The notes: generated by a model from the letters alone, not told the origin. A DNA stretch of 64,000 nt from JBHOQX01 sp042408595 (GCA_042408595.1 JBHOQX010000005.1:1-64000); one strand, 5' to 3'; counted from the stretch's first letter, positions 16,869 through 25,433 are shown. Numbers and translations are program-made.

Positions 16869-17854
16869 GGCGGAGCGGCCGCCGGGCGCTGCCGCGGCCG
16901 TGTGAGCCTATTCAGCCCCTCGTCAACCGCCTGGCGCAGCGGCGCAAGCCAGCGGCTCAACCGCCGGGGGAGGCGAGCGACGCGCAGCAGATCGAGCAGC
17001 CAGGACTGCGGCGGCTCGACCGCGGCGCTCTGCTCCAGCTTGAACTTGTCGGCCCAGGCGACCATCGGCCGCCAGAAGAGCTGATCGACCAGGACGATCA
17101 GGATCGCGATCGTCAGAATGGCCCAGCCGAGCGCGTCCAGGCGCTGTGCGTCCACCGCTGTGGCGACATACGAGCCGATGCCTGGCAGCGTGTAGCTCTG
17201 GTTGAGCACGCTGATCGCCTCGCTGGCGGACACAAAAAATCAGCCGCCGCCGAAGCTCATCACCGCGTTCCAGAGCAGCGGGATCATCGCTGCGGGCAGT
17301 TCGACCTGACGGAAGCGCTGCCAGCGGGAGAAACCATACAACGTGGCGGCCTCATCCAGTTCCTTCGGCACCGTCTTCAGCGAATGATAGAAGGAAAAGG
17401 TCATGTTCCAGACTTGCGATGTGAAGATCGCAAAGATGGAGGCGCATTCCAGGCCAAGCAGGCTGCCGGGAAACAGGGCGATAAAGCCGCTCACGGTGAT
17501 CGACAGGAAGCCCAGCACCGGAACCGATTGCAGCACATCGAGCAGCGGGATCAGCACCTGCTCGGCACGCCGGCTCTTCGCAGCGATATAGCCGTACACC
17601 AGGCTGAACAGAAAGGAGCAGCCGAGCGCCAGAAACATGCGAAGCGTGGAGCGAGCGGCATAGTACGGCAGGTTGGCCGGATTCAGGTCGATTTGGGGTA
17701 CGTCGGCTGGCGGCGCGAAGCTGACCAGCATCCCCGCCCCGACCCGCGCGATGAGCGCCAGCAGGGCAAGGACGCCGAGCAGCAGTACGACATCCGCCAG
17801 GCCGAACGGTAGCCGCTGCAGCGCCTCGCGCGTGGGGAATGTGGTTCGCCGCAT
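16862..17854 (-). pseudogene. ABC transporter permease, first half, interrupted by in-frame TGA
   Basis: Read through, this is 330 residues. The part before the stop (17240-17854, 204 aa) has the permease core PLLDVLQSVPVLGFL and the EAA loop LDEAATLYGFSRWQRFRQVELP, ending VMSFGGG. TGA at 17240-17242 follows, and the same frame continues FFVSASEAISVLNQSYTLPG. Relatives read GGWFF here, so a Trp codon TGG appears to have become TGA. The remainder runs to 16862 and then meets the second half out of frame. ATG 17854 has a GGGAGG site. No substrate-binding protein gene is adjacent. It may be a real nonsense mutation, a sequencing error, or recoding. Confidence 0.75.
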
Positions 17855-17867
17855 GGCACGCCTCCCA

Positions 17868-18149
17868 TCATGCGCCGTCCGCCGAAGCGTTGAGCAGCAT
17901 CCGGATGCGGTCAAGTCGAATATTGCTGGGCGCCGGCAGGCGCGCGGCGATCCGCACAATGCGATCACTGGGCGCCGCATGTCTGATCGCGGCGGTCTGC
18001 GGTGGGTCGTGCGTCAACTCAGCCCCAACCGTCGGAGTGAGGCGGCTGGGGCGATCGGTGGGAGCGATCAACTTCGTCATGCTGTTCCCTCCTGTTCGAT
18101 AGTCAGTTCGCCCATTCCACACGCAACACGCGGAAGAGTCGCTCTCCAT
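17868..18149 (-). CDS. Small hypothetical protein in the ABC transporter leader
   Basis: 93 aa, beginning MESDSSACCVWNG and ending LLNASADGA, with no family I recognise. Support comes from translation signals: a near-perfect AAAGGAGGTGA site precedes ATG 18149, and a second start (MTKLIAP…, 18080) has its own AGGAGGG six bases away. It ends 13 nt before the permease start, so it may couple or regulate translation of the transporter. It is Arg/Pro-rich without TM segments. It may be a leader polypeptide rather than a functional protein. Confidence 0.4.
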   Translation of the reverse strand: MESDSSACCVWNGRTDYRTGGNSMTKLIAPTDRPSRLTPTVGAELTHDPPQTAAIRHAAPSDRIVRIAARLPAPSNIRLDRIRMLLNASADGA

Positions 18150-18300
18150 TCGCCTCACCTCCTTTCGGCTCGTTCGACGTGATTTGGAGCGCACGCCACG
18201 GCACGCCGACCGTGGCCGGAGCGGCGCTGCGAATAGGAATGGCGGCTAGACTGGACCAACGCGGCGGCGCAGGGCGGAGGCAATCTGCGCGGGACGAGGG

Positions 18301-18337
18301 CAACAAAATGCCCCGGCGACCAGAGCCACACCGGGGC
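18301..18337 (-). terminator. Intrinsic terminator inside the ABC transporter leader
   Basis: On the minus strand GCCCCGG (18337-18331) and CCGGGGC (18316-18310) pair across a 14-nt loop and are followed by ATTTTGTTG. It lies downstream of the M-box and leader ORF but upstream of the transporter, where an attenuator would be expected. Confidence 0.55.
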
Positions 18338-18358
18338 GGTGCGCAGCGGCAGCAGGCG

Positions 18359-18469
18359 CTACCGGGCGCGCAGCAGCAAGCCGGGGTGGCGGGCGGTCAC
18401 GCAGGTTGTCTCAGCGGCTGAGCGCCGCTGGCTACGGTTACTGCCGTCCATACCAAACGACCCCAACAT
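18359..18469 (-). CDS. Candidate leader peptide (uORF) between riboswitch and terminator
   Basis: 36 aa, MLGSFGMDGSNRS… to …LLLRAR, starting at ATG 18469 seven bases after GAAGGG. That site lies in the 3' arm of a CGCCCTT…AAGGGCG hairpin, so its translation could be switched by leader folding. It stops 22 nt before the terminator stem. No homology is claimed. Confidence 0.4.
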   Translation of the reverse strand: MLGSFGMDGSNRSQRRSAAETTCVTARHPGLLLRAR

Positions 18470-18516
18470 ACTGACGCCCTTCTAGCAGCAGCCAAAAGGG
18501 CGCATCGGTTGCGTGT

Positions 18517-18678
18517 TTCCCTCCTGGTTGAGCTTAAGCGCTTCTGCAACGTAGCGGCCGTGCCGCAGTCACCTTGGCGCGACCCTTACGCCGAACCGCG
18601 CCGTGCGCCCCTTAGCGTCTCTCGACGGGCCGGGACAGTGACCTATGTTTGCAGGAGCACCGCGCCTAACGAAGGAAC
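18517..18678 (-). ncRNA. M-box (ykoK) Mg2+-sensing riboswitch
   Basis: Conserved M-box blocks are present in order on the minus strand: CUUCGUUAGG then GUGCUCCUG (18674-18655), the GUC-GAGA-GAC hairpin followed by GCUAAGGGG, and the 3' block GCGCUUAAGCUCAACC, which corresponds to GUGCUAAAGCUCUACG of the Bacillus mgtE RNA. Helices close by eye: GCAA with UUGC, GUCAC with GUGAC, and the 5' UUCC/GUU with 3' AAC/GGAA. M-boxes bind Mg2+ and usually turn off Mg2+ transporter genes. The only downstream genes on this strand are small ORFs and the NitT/TauT-type ABC transporter. Confidence 0.85.
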
Positions 18679-18704
18679 AGCGTCAGGCCAAACGTTCGGC
18701 GGCT

Positions 18705-18733
18705 ATTGTAGTCTTCCCCGCCGGCTCTGTCAA
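18705..18733 (-). promoter_or_regulatory. Sigma70-type promoter driving the M-box leader
   Basis: On the minus strand TTGACA (18733-18728), a 17-nt spacer and TACAAT (18710-18705). This is one of the best promoter matches in the window; transcription would begin near 18698, just before the riboswitch. Confidence 0.8.
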
Positions 18734-18760
18734 GCACGATAGAGAGATCGAGTAAACGTT

Positions 18761-19022
18761 AGAGCCTGTTTGAAACGGGGAGGTTTGGTTATTTCCGCCG
18801 ACCATGGGCGGCGCAGGGGGTTCTTCGAGAAGCTGTCTGCAAGGGGGAGGTGTGGCGGGCGCAGCCCTCCACGATGCCCGATGCTCCGCCGCGCGGTCGG
18901 CGGGGCAGGTGTCGTCGAGGGGCCAGCGGCCCCCACTACCCTCGCTTGGGCACGTTGCAGACAGCCGCTGAGGGGCCTGCGGCCCGCCGCGTCTCCCGCC
19001 AGGAGATCTTCAGACAGCCTCT
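18761..19022. mobile_element. MITE-like element with imperfect terminal inverted repeats
   Basis: About 262 bp with no coding capacity. The left end AGAGCCTGTTTGAA (18761-18774) is inverted at the right end, AGAGGCTGTCTGAA read on the minus strand (19022-19009). An internal copy AGAAGCTGTCTGC begins at 18828, so the unit may be 195 or 262 bp. The same end sequence occurs at 7822. No transposase is in the window. Confidence 0.45.
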
Positions 19023-19040
19023 GACTGCAAATGGTATAAT
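19011..19040 (+). promoter_or_regulatory. Promoter with -35 provided by the repeat element end
   Basis: CAGACA (19011-19016) and a consensus TATAAT (19035-19040) are 18 nt apart, 23 nt before the next ATG. The -35 bases are part of the CAGACAGCCTCT terminus of the MITE-like element. Confidence 0.5.
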
Positions 19041-19063
19041 ACAAACGTGCTATCGCTTGATCC

Positions 19064-19384
19064 ATGCACGCAGGTCGGGTGACCGCCGTGTCGCCGATGA
19101 TTCTCTTCGTGATCTGTCTCCTGCTGCTGAGCGTCGTGACGGTCGTCATCTGGCGCTACTGGCGGCGGCTCGCGGCGGTCACGCCCGAGGAGGAGGCCTA
19201 TGACCAGCGCGTGGCGCGGCTGAACGAGCGGCAGGCGCACCGTGTCAGCGACGAGGAGCTGGCGCAGCGGATCTCGCAGGACGAGGCGTGGCGGATCATG
19301 GTCGCGCGGGGACAGGAGGCGGAGGAGCAATTCGGCCGCCGGAGCGGCGATCTGAGCCGGCGGCGCCGGGCGCGCCGGCGGTGA
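19064..19384 (+). CDS. Small single-TM membrane protein
   Basis: 106 aa: one TM helix (ILFVICLLLLSVVTVVIW, about residues 13-31) and a charged cytoplasmic tail rich in Glu and Arg, probably helical or coiled-coil (residues 40-95), ending in an Arg cluster. I recognise no family. The start may be ATG 19064 or, by analogy with short N termini, ATG 19097 just before the TM helix. The ribosome site is poor for both. Confidence 0.6.
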   Translation: MHAGRVTAVSPMILFVICLLLLSVVTVVIWRYWRRLAAVTPEEEAYDQRVARLNERQAHRVSDEELAQRISQDEAWRIMVARGQEAEEQFGRRSGDLSRRRRARRR

Positions 19385-19456
19385 ATTTAGGGTTCAGCGT
19401 GCTGAGTGCAGGTTTCTATCCTTCACCCTGAACCGCAACCCCCTTGAATGTCCGCG

Positions 19457-20110
19457 CTACCAGCCCTGCGCCAACTCTTCCAGCCCCGAGCGGTTCAGCA
19501 GCGTGAAGAACGAGCCGTCGATCTCCAGCAGCCGCGCCGCGCGAAACTGGTTGAGCACCTTGGTCACCGTCTCGCGATAGGCATTGACCCGCGCGGCGAG
19601 CTGGCGGTGACTGCGCCGCGGCACCCGTGCCACCGGCCCGCTATCTTCCTCAGCGGCCATGTCCAGCAGGGCGGAGGCCAGCCGGGCCGGCACCGACTTG
19701 AAGGCCACTTCGTCCAGCGTCCGGCTGACCGCCAGGCGGTGTTCTCCCAAATCCTCCAGCAGCCGCAGCGCCAACATGTCGTCGGACTGTATGCGCTCCA
19801 GAACGCGCTCGCGCGGGATGCGGTATACGAGCGACGCGCGCTGCGCCCGAGCAAAGCTATCGTACGCGCCGTCGGCCACCAGCGCCACATGGCCGAAGAG
19901 CTGCCCTGGTGCGATGGTTCGCAGCGTTAGTGCGCGCCGCTCCGACTCCAGGTACAGGCTGACCTTGCCCGCTGCCAGGAGCAGCAACTCGCTGGCAGGG
20001 CGCGCCGGGGCATAGATCACCCGGCTGCGCGGCATGCGCTCTGGGCGGAGACCCACTACCAGCTCCGTCCACGCGCCGATCGGTTCGCTCGCTGGCTGGT
20101 TTGTCCGCAT
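19457..20110 (-). CDS. Crp/Fnr-family transcriptional regulator
   Basis: 217 aa: cyclic-nucleotide-binding-type beta-barrel (about residues 20-125, IAPGQLFGHVALVADGAYD) and a C-terminal winged HTH (about 145-217, RRSHRQLAARVNAYRETVTKVLNQF). There are no Cys residues for an Fnr-type Fe-S cluster, and the barrel lacks the clear cAMP-binding RxS loop, so the ligand is unknown. ATG 20110 was chosen; the frame extends 52 codons further upstream through repeat DNA that is not protein-like. Confidence 0.82.
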   Translation of the reverse strand: MRTNQPASEPIGAWTELVVGLRPERMPRSRVIYAPARPASELLLLAAGKVSLYLESERRALTLRTIAPGQLFGHVALVADGAYDSFARAQRASLVYRIPRERVLERIQSDDMLALRLLEDLGEHRLAVSRTLDEVAFKSVPARLASALLDMAAEEDSGPVARVPRRSHRQLAARVNAYRETVTKVLNQFRAARLLEIDGSFFTLLNRSGLEELAQGW

Positions 20111-20234
20111 GTGCTCTGCCCTGTAAGCGAATCGGCGCGTCCACTCCCGCGCGGGCGGATGGCGTACGCCGTCGTCCTGACGGTTGCGATGTCTTCCAAT
20201 GGATTGTACCACGGCGGGGGTGCGCGGTGCATAC

Positions 20235-20262
20235 TGAATGATGAGTGATGAATGATAAATGA
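20235..20262. repeat. Heptanucleotide tandem repeat (four units)
   Basis: TGAATGA, TGAGTGA, TGAATGA and TAAATGA follow one another without gaps between the Crp-like and MFS genes. It belongs to the degenerate 7-8 nt repeat family seen at many intergenic sites in the window. Confidence 0.7.
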
Positions 20263-20342
20263 TCACGGGGCTCGAGCAAGGCCACCAGCGCCCGCGGACG
20301 GGCGTAAAGCATCGCGCCTCGACCGCCCTCCCTCGCCCATCC

Positions 20343-21659
20343 TCACAGCCGCCGCGCGAAGACCAGCACCATCGCCGCGCGCCCGAGGCTGCTCAGGACG
20401 AACAGCATGGCGTAATGATTGAGCGTCAGCGGGCCGAGGTGCACCAGCCCGCTTCCCAGCCAGGTCGCCAGCACGCCGCCCAGCAGCCCAGCACAGAAGG
20501 TGCCGGCCCCGGTGATCGTGCTGTAGGCCGCGACATACGCCCCGCGCCCGTCCGCCGACGCCCGTTCCATCAGCAGATTCGACAGGCCCTGGGTGATAGC
20601 CGGCCAGAAGACGCCGGCGAAGAACGACGTCATCCACAACGGCAGTAGAAAGGTCGGCGTGGAAAGCACCCAGCCCCAGGGCAGCAGCACCACGCCCGCC
20701 ACCGACCAGACCAGCACGCGCTTGTCGCCGTAGCGGTCCTGCAGCCGCCCGATCAGCGGCTGCGCGGCGAGCGCGACGGCGCTGGTCACAACCGCCGTGA
20801 GCGCAAGCGTGGCATAGGAAAGCCGGAGGTATTGCAGGCCATAGGCGTTGAAGAACGGCGACGCCACGCCGGTGACGATCGCCCAGGCCGTGCTGGCCAG
20901 GATAAAGCCGCGGAAGCCGGGATCGCGCAGCGGCGCGCTGAGCAACTCCACCGGCGAGCGCCGCGCCTGCGGCGCCAGCGGCGGCTCCGGCTGCCGCCAC
21001 AGAATGATCGCTGCCGCCAGCCCGAAGGCCGCGCACAGGCCGAACAGCACGAGATACCCGAGCGCCTCCTGCCCGCTGCTGCGGTAGCGGTCGAGCGCGC
21101 GGCCCGCCAGCCAGGTGCTGGCCATGGCTGTCACGCTGGCCACCGTATTGCGCATGCCGAAATAGCGCCCGCGTTGCCGCGCCGGCACGAGATCGCTCAT
21201 CCAGCTCAGCCACAGGTTCGCCGCGACCGCATACATCGCCTGGGTGACGGCGAAGCACGCCAGGAACAGCGGCATGCGGACGGCGCCGAGCCCGCCCAGG
21301 AACGGCAGCAGCGCGAAGAACAGCCAGGCGACGCGCGAGGCGCCGGCCAGCAGGCTCGCCGTGCGCCGCCGCTCGCCGGTGCGCTGCTCGAGGTACGCGC
21401 CAACAAAGCTGAACAACTGGCCGATGAAGGGCAGCGCGGCGATCAACCCCAGGTCGAAGCTGTTCGCACCGAGCAACAGCGCGAAGCCGGTAAGGAACGC
21501 GCCGCCGGTCACGCTGATGTGCACATTGGCGAGGGCGCCTTCGATCACCGACAGCCGCAGGCCGCGGCGCACCTCCGCGGGTGGTAGCGCCCCCGCCGCC
21601 GGCACGGGCGCGGCGGCGGGCGGGTGGGTTGCGTGCTGGGTTGTCGTCGCGCCTGGCAT
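20343..21659 (-). CDS. MFS transporter
   Basis: 438 aa with a disordered Ala/Pro N terminus of about 30 residues and 12 predicted TM helices. The loop 2-3 motif is degenerate; after TM4 there is LVPARQRGRYFGMRNT, typical of this MFS group, and loop 8-9 has GRLQDRYGDKRVL. The cargo is unknown. The ATG at 21659 follows GGAGCAGGGG. It is separate from neighbours on both sides. Confidence 0.8.
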   Translation of the reverse strand: MPGATTTQHATHPPAAAPVPAAGALPPAEVRRGLRLSVIEGALANVHISVTGGAFLTGFALLLGANSFDLGLIAALPFIGQLFSFVGAYLEQRTGERRRTASLLAGASRVAWLFFALLPFLGGLGAVRMPLFLACFAVTQAMYAVAANLWLSWMSDLVPARQRGRYFGMRNTVASVTAMASTWLAGRALDRYRSSGQEALGYLVLFGLCAAFGLAAAIILWRQPEPPLAPQARRSPVELLSAPLRDPGFRGFILASTAWAIVTGVASPFFNAYGLQYLRLSYATLALTAVVTSAVALAAQPLIGRLQDRYGDKRVLVWSVAGVVLLPWGWVLSTPTFLLPLWMTSFFAGVFWPAITQGLSNLLMERASADGRGAYVAAYSTITGAGTFCAGLLGGVLATWLGSGLVHLGPLTLNHYAMLFVLSSLGRAAMVLVFARRL

Positions 21660-22061
21660 CCCCTGCTCCGTCGGTTTTCTCTATCTTACCGCGGCGGCGG
21701 GCGCGCCCGCGCAGCCCGCAGGTGAGAATCAGGTGATACGTTCGCCATGCGAAGAGGAGCGGTGGATGGAGGGCATATGCAGTGCGCCTGTTCGTGGCAT
21801 GCTCCCCCAGATTACATCCCTGTTACACTCTGTCTCACGAGCTGCCGTTTGAGGGGATTCCGGGCTGCGATCTCGTCGGCCCATGCTATACTAGCGAGTG
21901 CAGCGTGCGGGATGCCAAGTGCGACACGGCCAGCCATCAGTCCGATGGTTCGCCAGGCTGCCTGGTGGCGTGACAATGACACAATCAGACGAACAGGATT
22001 GGGAAATCCAGGTTCCGGCTACTGACTCCTGGCTGCCGACTCCTGTCTTCTGAGGTGCCGG
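21660..22061. other. Intergenic stretch between divergent MFS and MalT-like genes
   Basis: No ORF is supported. An extended -10 (TGC-TATACT, 21884-21892) could drive the MalT-like gene, leaving a leader of about 160 nt. Just before the gene, GACTCCTGGCTGCCGACTCCTG (22023-22044) is another degenerate 7-8 nt repeat. Confidence 0.4.
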
Positions 22062-25000
22062 ATGGCGTTGCGGTTCCAGCAGAAGCTCCTCCTGCCGGTG
22101 GCGGCGCGGCCGCTGGTCGCGCGCGATGCTCTGGTCGCGCGTTTGGGGGAGGCGATCAGCACCAAGCGCGTCGTCGTGCTGGCGGCGCCGGCTGGCTGGG
22201 GCAAGACAACAGCACTCACCCAATGGGCGGCCCGGGCGGGGATGCCGGTCGCTTGGTACTCGCTCGACTCCGGCGACGGTGACCCGCGTGTCTTTCTGGA
22301 CTACCTGCTACACAGTTGCGCCGCCTTTGTGTCGGGCGCGGGCGATCTGGTCGCGCGCCTGAGCGCGGCCAGCCACGATGATCTGGCCGGGCTGTTCAAC
22401 GATGTCGCGCTCGCCATCGCCGATGCGCCTGCGCCCTTCGCCCTGGTGCTGGATGACTTCCACACGCTGAATGACGAGCTCCTTCCCGGGCGCACGCCCA
22501 TTCTCAGCCTGTTGGCCTCGATCGCCGAGTACGCGCCCCACTGCCATCTGGTCATCGCCTCACGCACCGTGCCCGCGCTCCACGGCATGGTACGGCTGAT
22601 CGCCCGCCAGCTCGCCGCGGTGTTCGACTACACCGCGCTCCAGTTCTCACCCGACGACGTACGCGCGCTGGCGGCCCTCTCCGCCGGCATCGCCCTCCCG
22701 GATGAAACCGCCGATGCCCTTGCCGAGCGTTTTTCCGGGTGGGCCACCGGCATCGCGCTGGCGCTCGACCAGGCGGTGCAGGGCGGCGATGGCCCGCCCG
22801 TCACACTCGGCGATGATGTCTCGCAGGTGTACGCCTTCTTCGCCGAGCAGATCATCGCCCCGCTGCCGCTGGAACTGCAGCAGTTCCTCGAAGACACCAG
22901 CGTGCTGGAAGACCTCTCGCCGCAACTATGCGACGCGCTGCGCGGCGCGAGCGACTCCGCCTCCTGGCTGGACGAAGTGAAGCGGTATGGCCTGTTCTAC
23001 TCCACTCGCGCCGGCTGGCTCGCCTACCACAGTCTGTTCCGCGAGTTCCTGCGCTCACGGCTGGCGCGCCGCCCGGAGCGCTTCCGCGCGCTGCTGCGCC
23101 GCGCCGGCGAATTGTACCAGGCGGCGGATGAGCTGGAGCGCGCCCTCAATTGCTACCTGGCCGCCGGTGCGGAGGACGATGCCATCCGCATGCTGCAGGA
23201 GGCATCGCCTCGCTTCCGCCGCCTGTCGCGCCAGACGACGCTGCTCGCCTGCTATGACCGGCTGGCCGAGGCACGGGCGGCGCGCCCGGCCGGCGAGCGC
23301 GGCGGCATGCTGCCGGCTCCGCTGCTGCTGGCGCAGGCGCGGGTCTACGGTGATCTGGCCGAGTGGGAGCGGGCGCGCGTGGCGGTGCAGCTCGTCGAGG
23401 CGATCGGCACGCCCGCGGAACGGGACGAAGCGCGGATTCTCGCTGCGCAACTCCACTGCCTGCAGGGGCAGCCGGAGCAGGCGCGCGCCGTGCTGGCCCA
23501 GGTCGATCCGGCCGGCCTGGACGCGGCGCTGCGGCTTGAGTTTCAGTATGTGCTAGGGCGGACGCTCATTCTTTTGGACGATGTTCCCGCGGCAATCACT
23601 GCACTAGAGCGAGCTCAAGCCCTACCCTCTGCCCACAGTGTGAGCGACGATGATCCGGCTCCGCTTGCGAGAGCATACGATTTGCTGGGCTGGGCTCACG
23701 CGACCCAATCACATTGGCCTGAAGCGCTACGCTATCTGCAGCGCGCCGATGCGTGCTGGCAGGCTTCGGGCAATGTGGGTCGCCGCGCGGCGACTCTCAA
23801 CAACCTTGGCATGATCGCGCTGACCGATGGGCGGTACGAACAGGCGCGCGAGGCGTTCGAGACAGGTTTGGCGCTTGCACGCCAGACGGCGCGGCGGCGC
23901 GAAGAGTGCGTCCTCCTTTGTAGCAGAGCGGATCTCGATTTGCTCGATGGACGGCCGCGGGCAGCGCTTAACGGGTTTACAAGCGCGTATCACCTTTCCA
24001 GTAGATATGAGACGGAATCAATGATCGGGGCGGCGGTCGGTGCGTTCTGGACGGCTGCGCTGCTCGGCGAATGGGCACTTGCACACGAGTGGCTCGCCGC
24101 CGTGCCCACGGACGGCCTCGACGGAACGGCGCGCGCCCGGGCCGCGCTTGCCCGCGCGCTCCTCGCCGCCAGCCGTCAGACCGCCACAGGAGATTTCATG
24201 GCGGCCGAGCTCGCGACGGCCGCTGAGGTGGAAGGCGAGCTCGGCGTGCTGGAACGGGCCTGCCTGGCCCTGCTCCGCGCGGCGGATGCCTTTCCCCGCG
24301 GCGGATGGCGGGCGGCTGAACCATTCTGGCGGGCCTTTTGCGAACAGGCCGCCGTCCTGCCATCAGCCGACCGCGAGCGCCTGGCGGCGCTCTTCCCCGA
24401 TCTGCGGCGCGCAGCTGAGACGGCCGAACGGCGCGGGGCGCACCGACTTGCGCCCGCCGAATGGCATATCACCGCCCTCGGCGAGTTTCGTTGCACCCGC
24501 GACGGCGTGGCCTGCGAGCTCTCGCCGCTGCACCGCGCGGTGCTGGTGCGGCTGCTCGACGCCGGCCCGGGCGGTCTGGCGGTCAACCGCCTGTGGGAGG
24601 ATGTCTGGGGCAACAGCCACCTCTCTATGCCAGCGGTGCACATGGCGCTCTCCCGCCTGCGTTCGCAGACGCACCTCGAGCTGCGGGTACAGGAGGGGGC
24701 GGTGGCGATCCGCACCGACTGGGCCGCCATCCGCTACGATGTTCGCGAGTTCGAGCAGCTCGTCCGCGCCCCGCTCACCGGCGAAAGCTGCCGCCGCTTG
24801 ATGGAGTTATACCGCGGCGAGTTTCTTCCCGGCGCCCCCCTGAGCGCCGCGCTGTGGGCCGATGGGCGGCGGGCCGATCTGCAGCACGCCTTCCTCGCGG
24901 CGATCGAGGGCTACGCCGACCGGATCGCCGACGCCGAGATCACCGACGCCATTCGCCTCTACCAGCAGATCCTCCAGACCGACCCCTGCCGCGAGCAGAC

Positions 25001-25145
25001 GGCGGCCAAGCTCATGCGCCTGGCGGCGCGCGCCGGCCAACGCGCATTGGTCAACGCCACCTTCGACCGCCTCCAGGGCGCCCTGCGCCTGCTTGGCGTG
25101 GCGCCTGCCCCCTCCACGGCCGCCCTCTACCAGCAGCTCCGTTGA
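22062..25145 (+). CDS. MalT-like STAND ATPase regulator with C-terminal winged helix and BTAD
   Basis: 1,027 aa. An N-terminal NTPase domain has the P-loop PAGWGKTT (residues 43-50) and Walker B FALVLDDFH (about 122-130), followed by the helical region of LuxR/MalT-type ATPases and a TPR-rich middle (about 440-700). The C terminus is not a LuxR HTH but an OmpR-like winged helix (about 803-890, WHITALGEFRCTRDG) plus a bacterial transcriptional activation domain (about 893-1025), as in SARP-type activators. It probably senses a ligand or partner through the TPR region and activates genes. A small-peptide cassette lies directly downstream. Codon use in 23560-24040 is a little less GC-rich than the flanks. 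Confidence 0.88.
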   Translation: MALRFQQKLLLPVAARPLVARDALVARLGEAISTKRVVVLAAPAGWGKTTALTQWAARAGMPVAWYSLDSGDGDPRVFLDYLLHSCAAFVSGAGDLVARLSAASHDDLAGLFNDVALAIADAPAPFALVLDDFHTLNDELLPGRTPILSLLASIAEYAPHCHLVIASRTVPALHGMVRLIARQLAAVFDYTALQFSPDDVRALAALSAGIALPDETADALAERFSGWATGIALALDQAVQGGDGPPVTLGDDVSQVYAFFAEQIIAPLPLELQQFLEDTSVLEDLSPQLCDALRGASDSASWLDEVKRYGLFYSTRAGWLAYHSLFREFLRSRLARRPERFRALLRRAGELYQAADELERALNCYLAAGAEDDAIRMLQEASPRFRRLSRQTTLLACYDRLAEARAARPAGERGGMLPAPLLLAQARVYGDLAEWERARVAVQLVEAIGTPAERDEARILAAQLHCLQGQPEQARAVLAQVDPAGLDAALRLEFQYVLGRTLILLDDVPAAITALERAQALPSAHSVSDDDPAPLARAYDLLGWAHATQSHWPEALRYLQRADACWQASGNVGRRAATLNNLGMIALTDGRYEQAREAFETGLALARQTARRREECVLLCSRADLDLLDGRPRAALNGFTSAYHLSSRYETESMIGAAVGAFWTAALLGEWALAHEWLAAVPTDGLDGTARARAALARALLAASRQTATGDFMAAELATAAEVEGELGVLERACLALLRAADAFPRGGWRAAEPFWRAFCEQAAVLPSADRERLAALFPDLRRAAETAERRGAHRLAPAEWHITALGEFRCTRDGVACELSPLHRAVLVRLLDAGPGGLAVNRLWEDVWGNSHLSMPAVHMALSRLRSQTHLELRVQEGAVAIRTDWAAIRYDVREFEQLVRAPLTGESCRRLMELYRGEFLPGAPLSAALWADGRRADLQHAFLAAIEGYADRIADAEITDAIRLYQQILQTDPCREQTAAKLMRLAARAGQRALVNATFDRLQGALRLLGVAPAPSTAALYQQLR

Positions 25146-25433
25146 GTATAGATGTACCTCGCCGGACTTCGTGCGCTCTGCTACCGAGCGCGCACGGCGT
25201 ATGAACGATAATACCGCGCCAACTTAAAGAAGCTGTTTAGCTAGTCAGCAGAGAAAAGGATAGCTGGAGCGCTCTGAGGCAGCGCTTCTTGCTCTATTGT
25301 GCCTTCCATCTTATGGCATATCGTACCCGCTTCCAAGCATCTCGATTCCTTGCAAACTGTTAGTGCCTAGTTAGTCCTATGTTAGTTAGCCAAGGTATGC
25401 TTCGGACATAAGCCATTTGCTGAGGACCAAATT
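25146..25433. other. AT-richer intergenic stretch before the small-peptide cassette
   Basis: Markedly lower in GC than the rest of the window. It contains AGAAGCTGTTTAGC (25229-25242), related to the MITE ends, a weak hairpin AGCGCT-7-AGCGCT, and TTAG-rich text (25359-25390). No convincing promoter spacing was found, though TATGTT at 25378 could be a -10. Confidence 0.4.
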
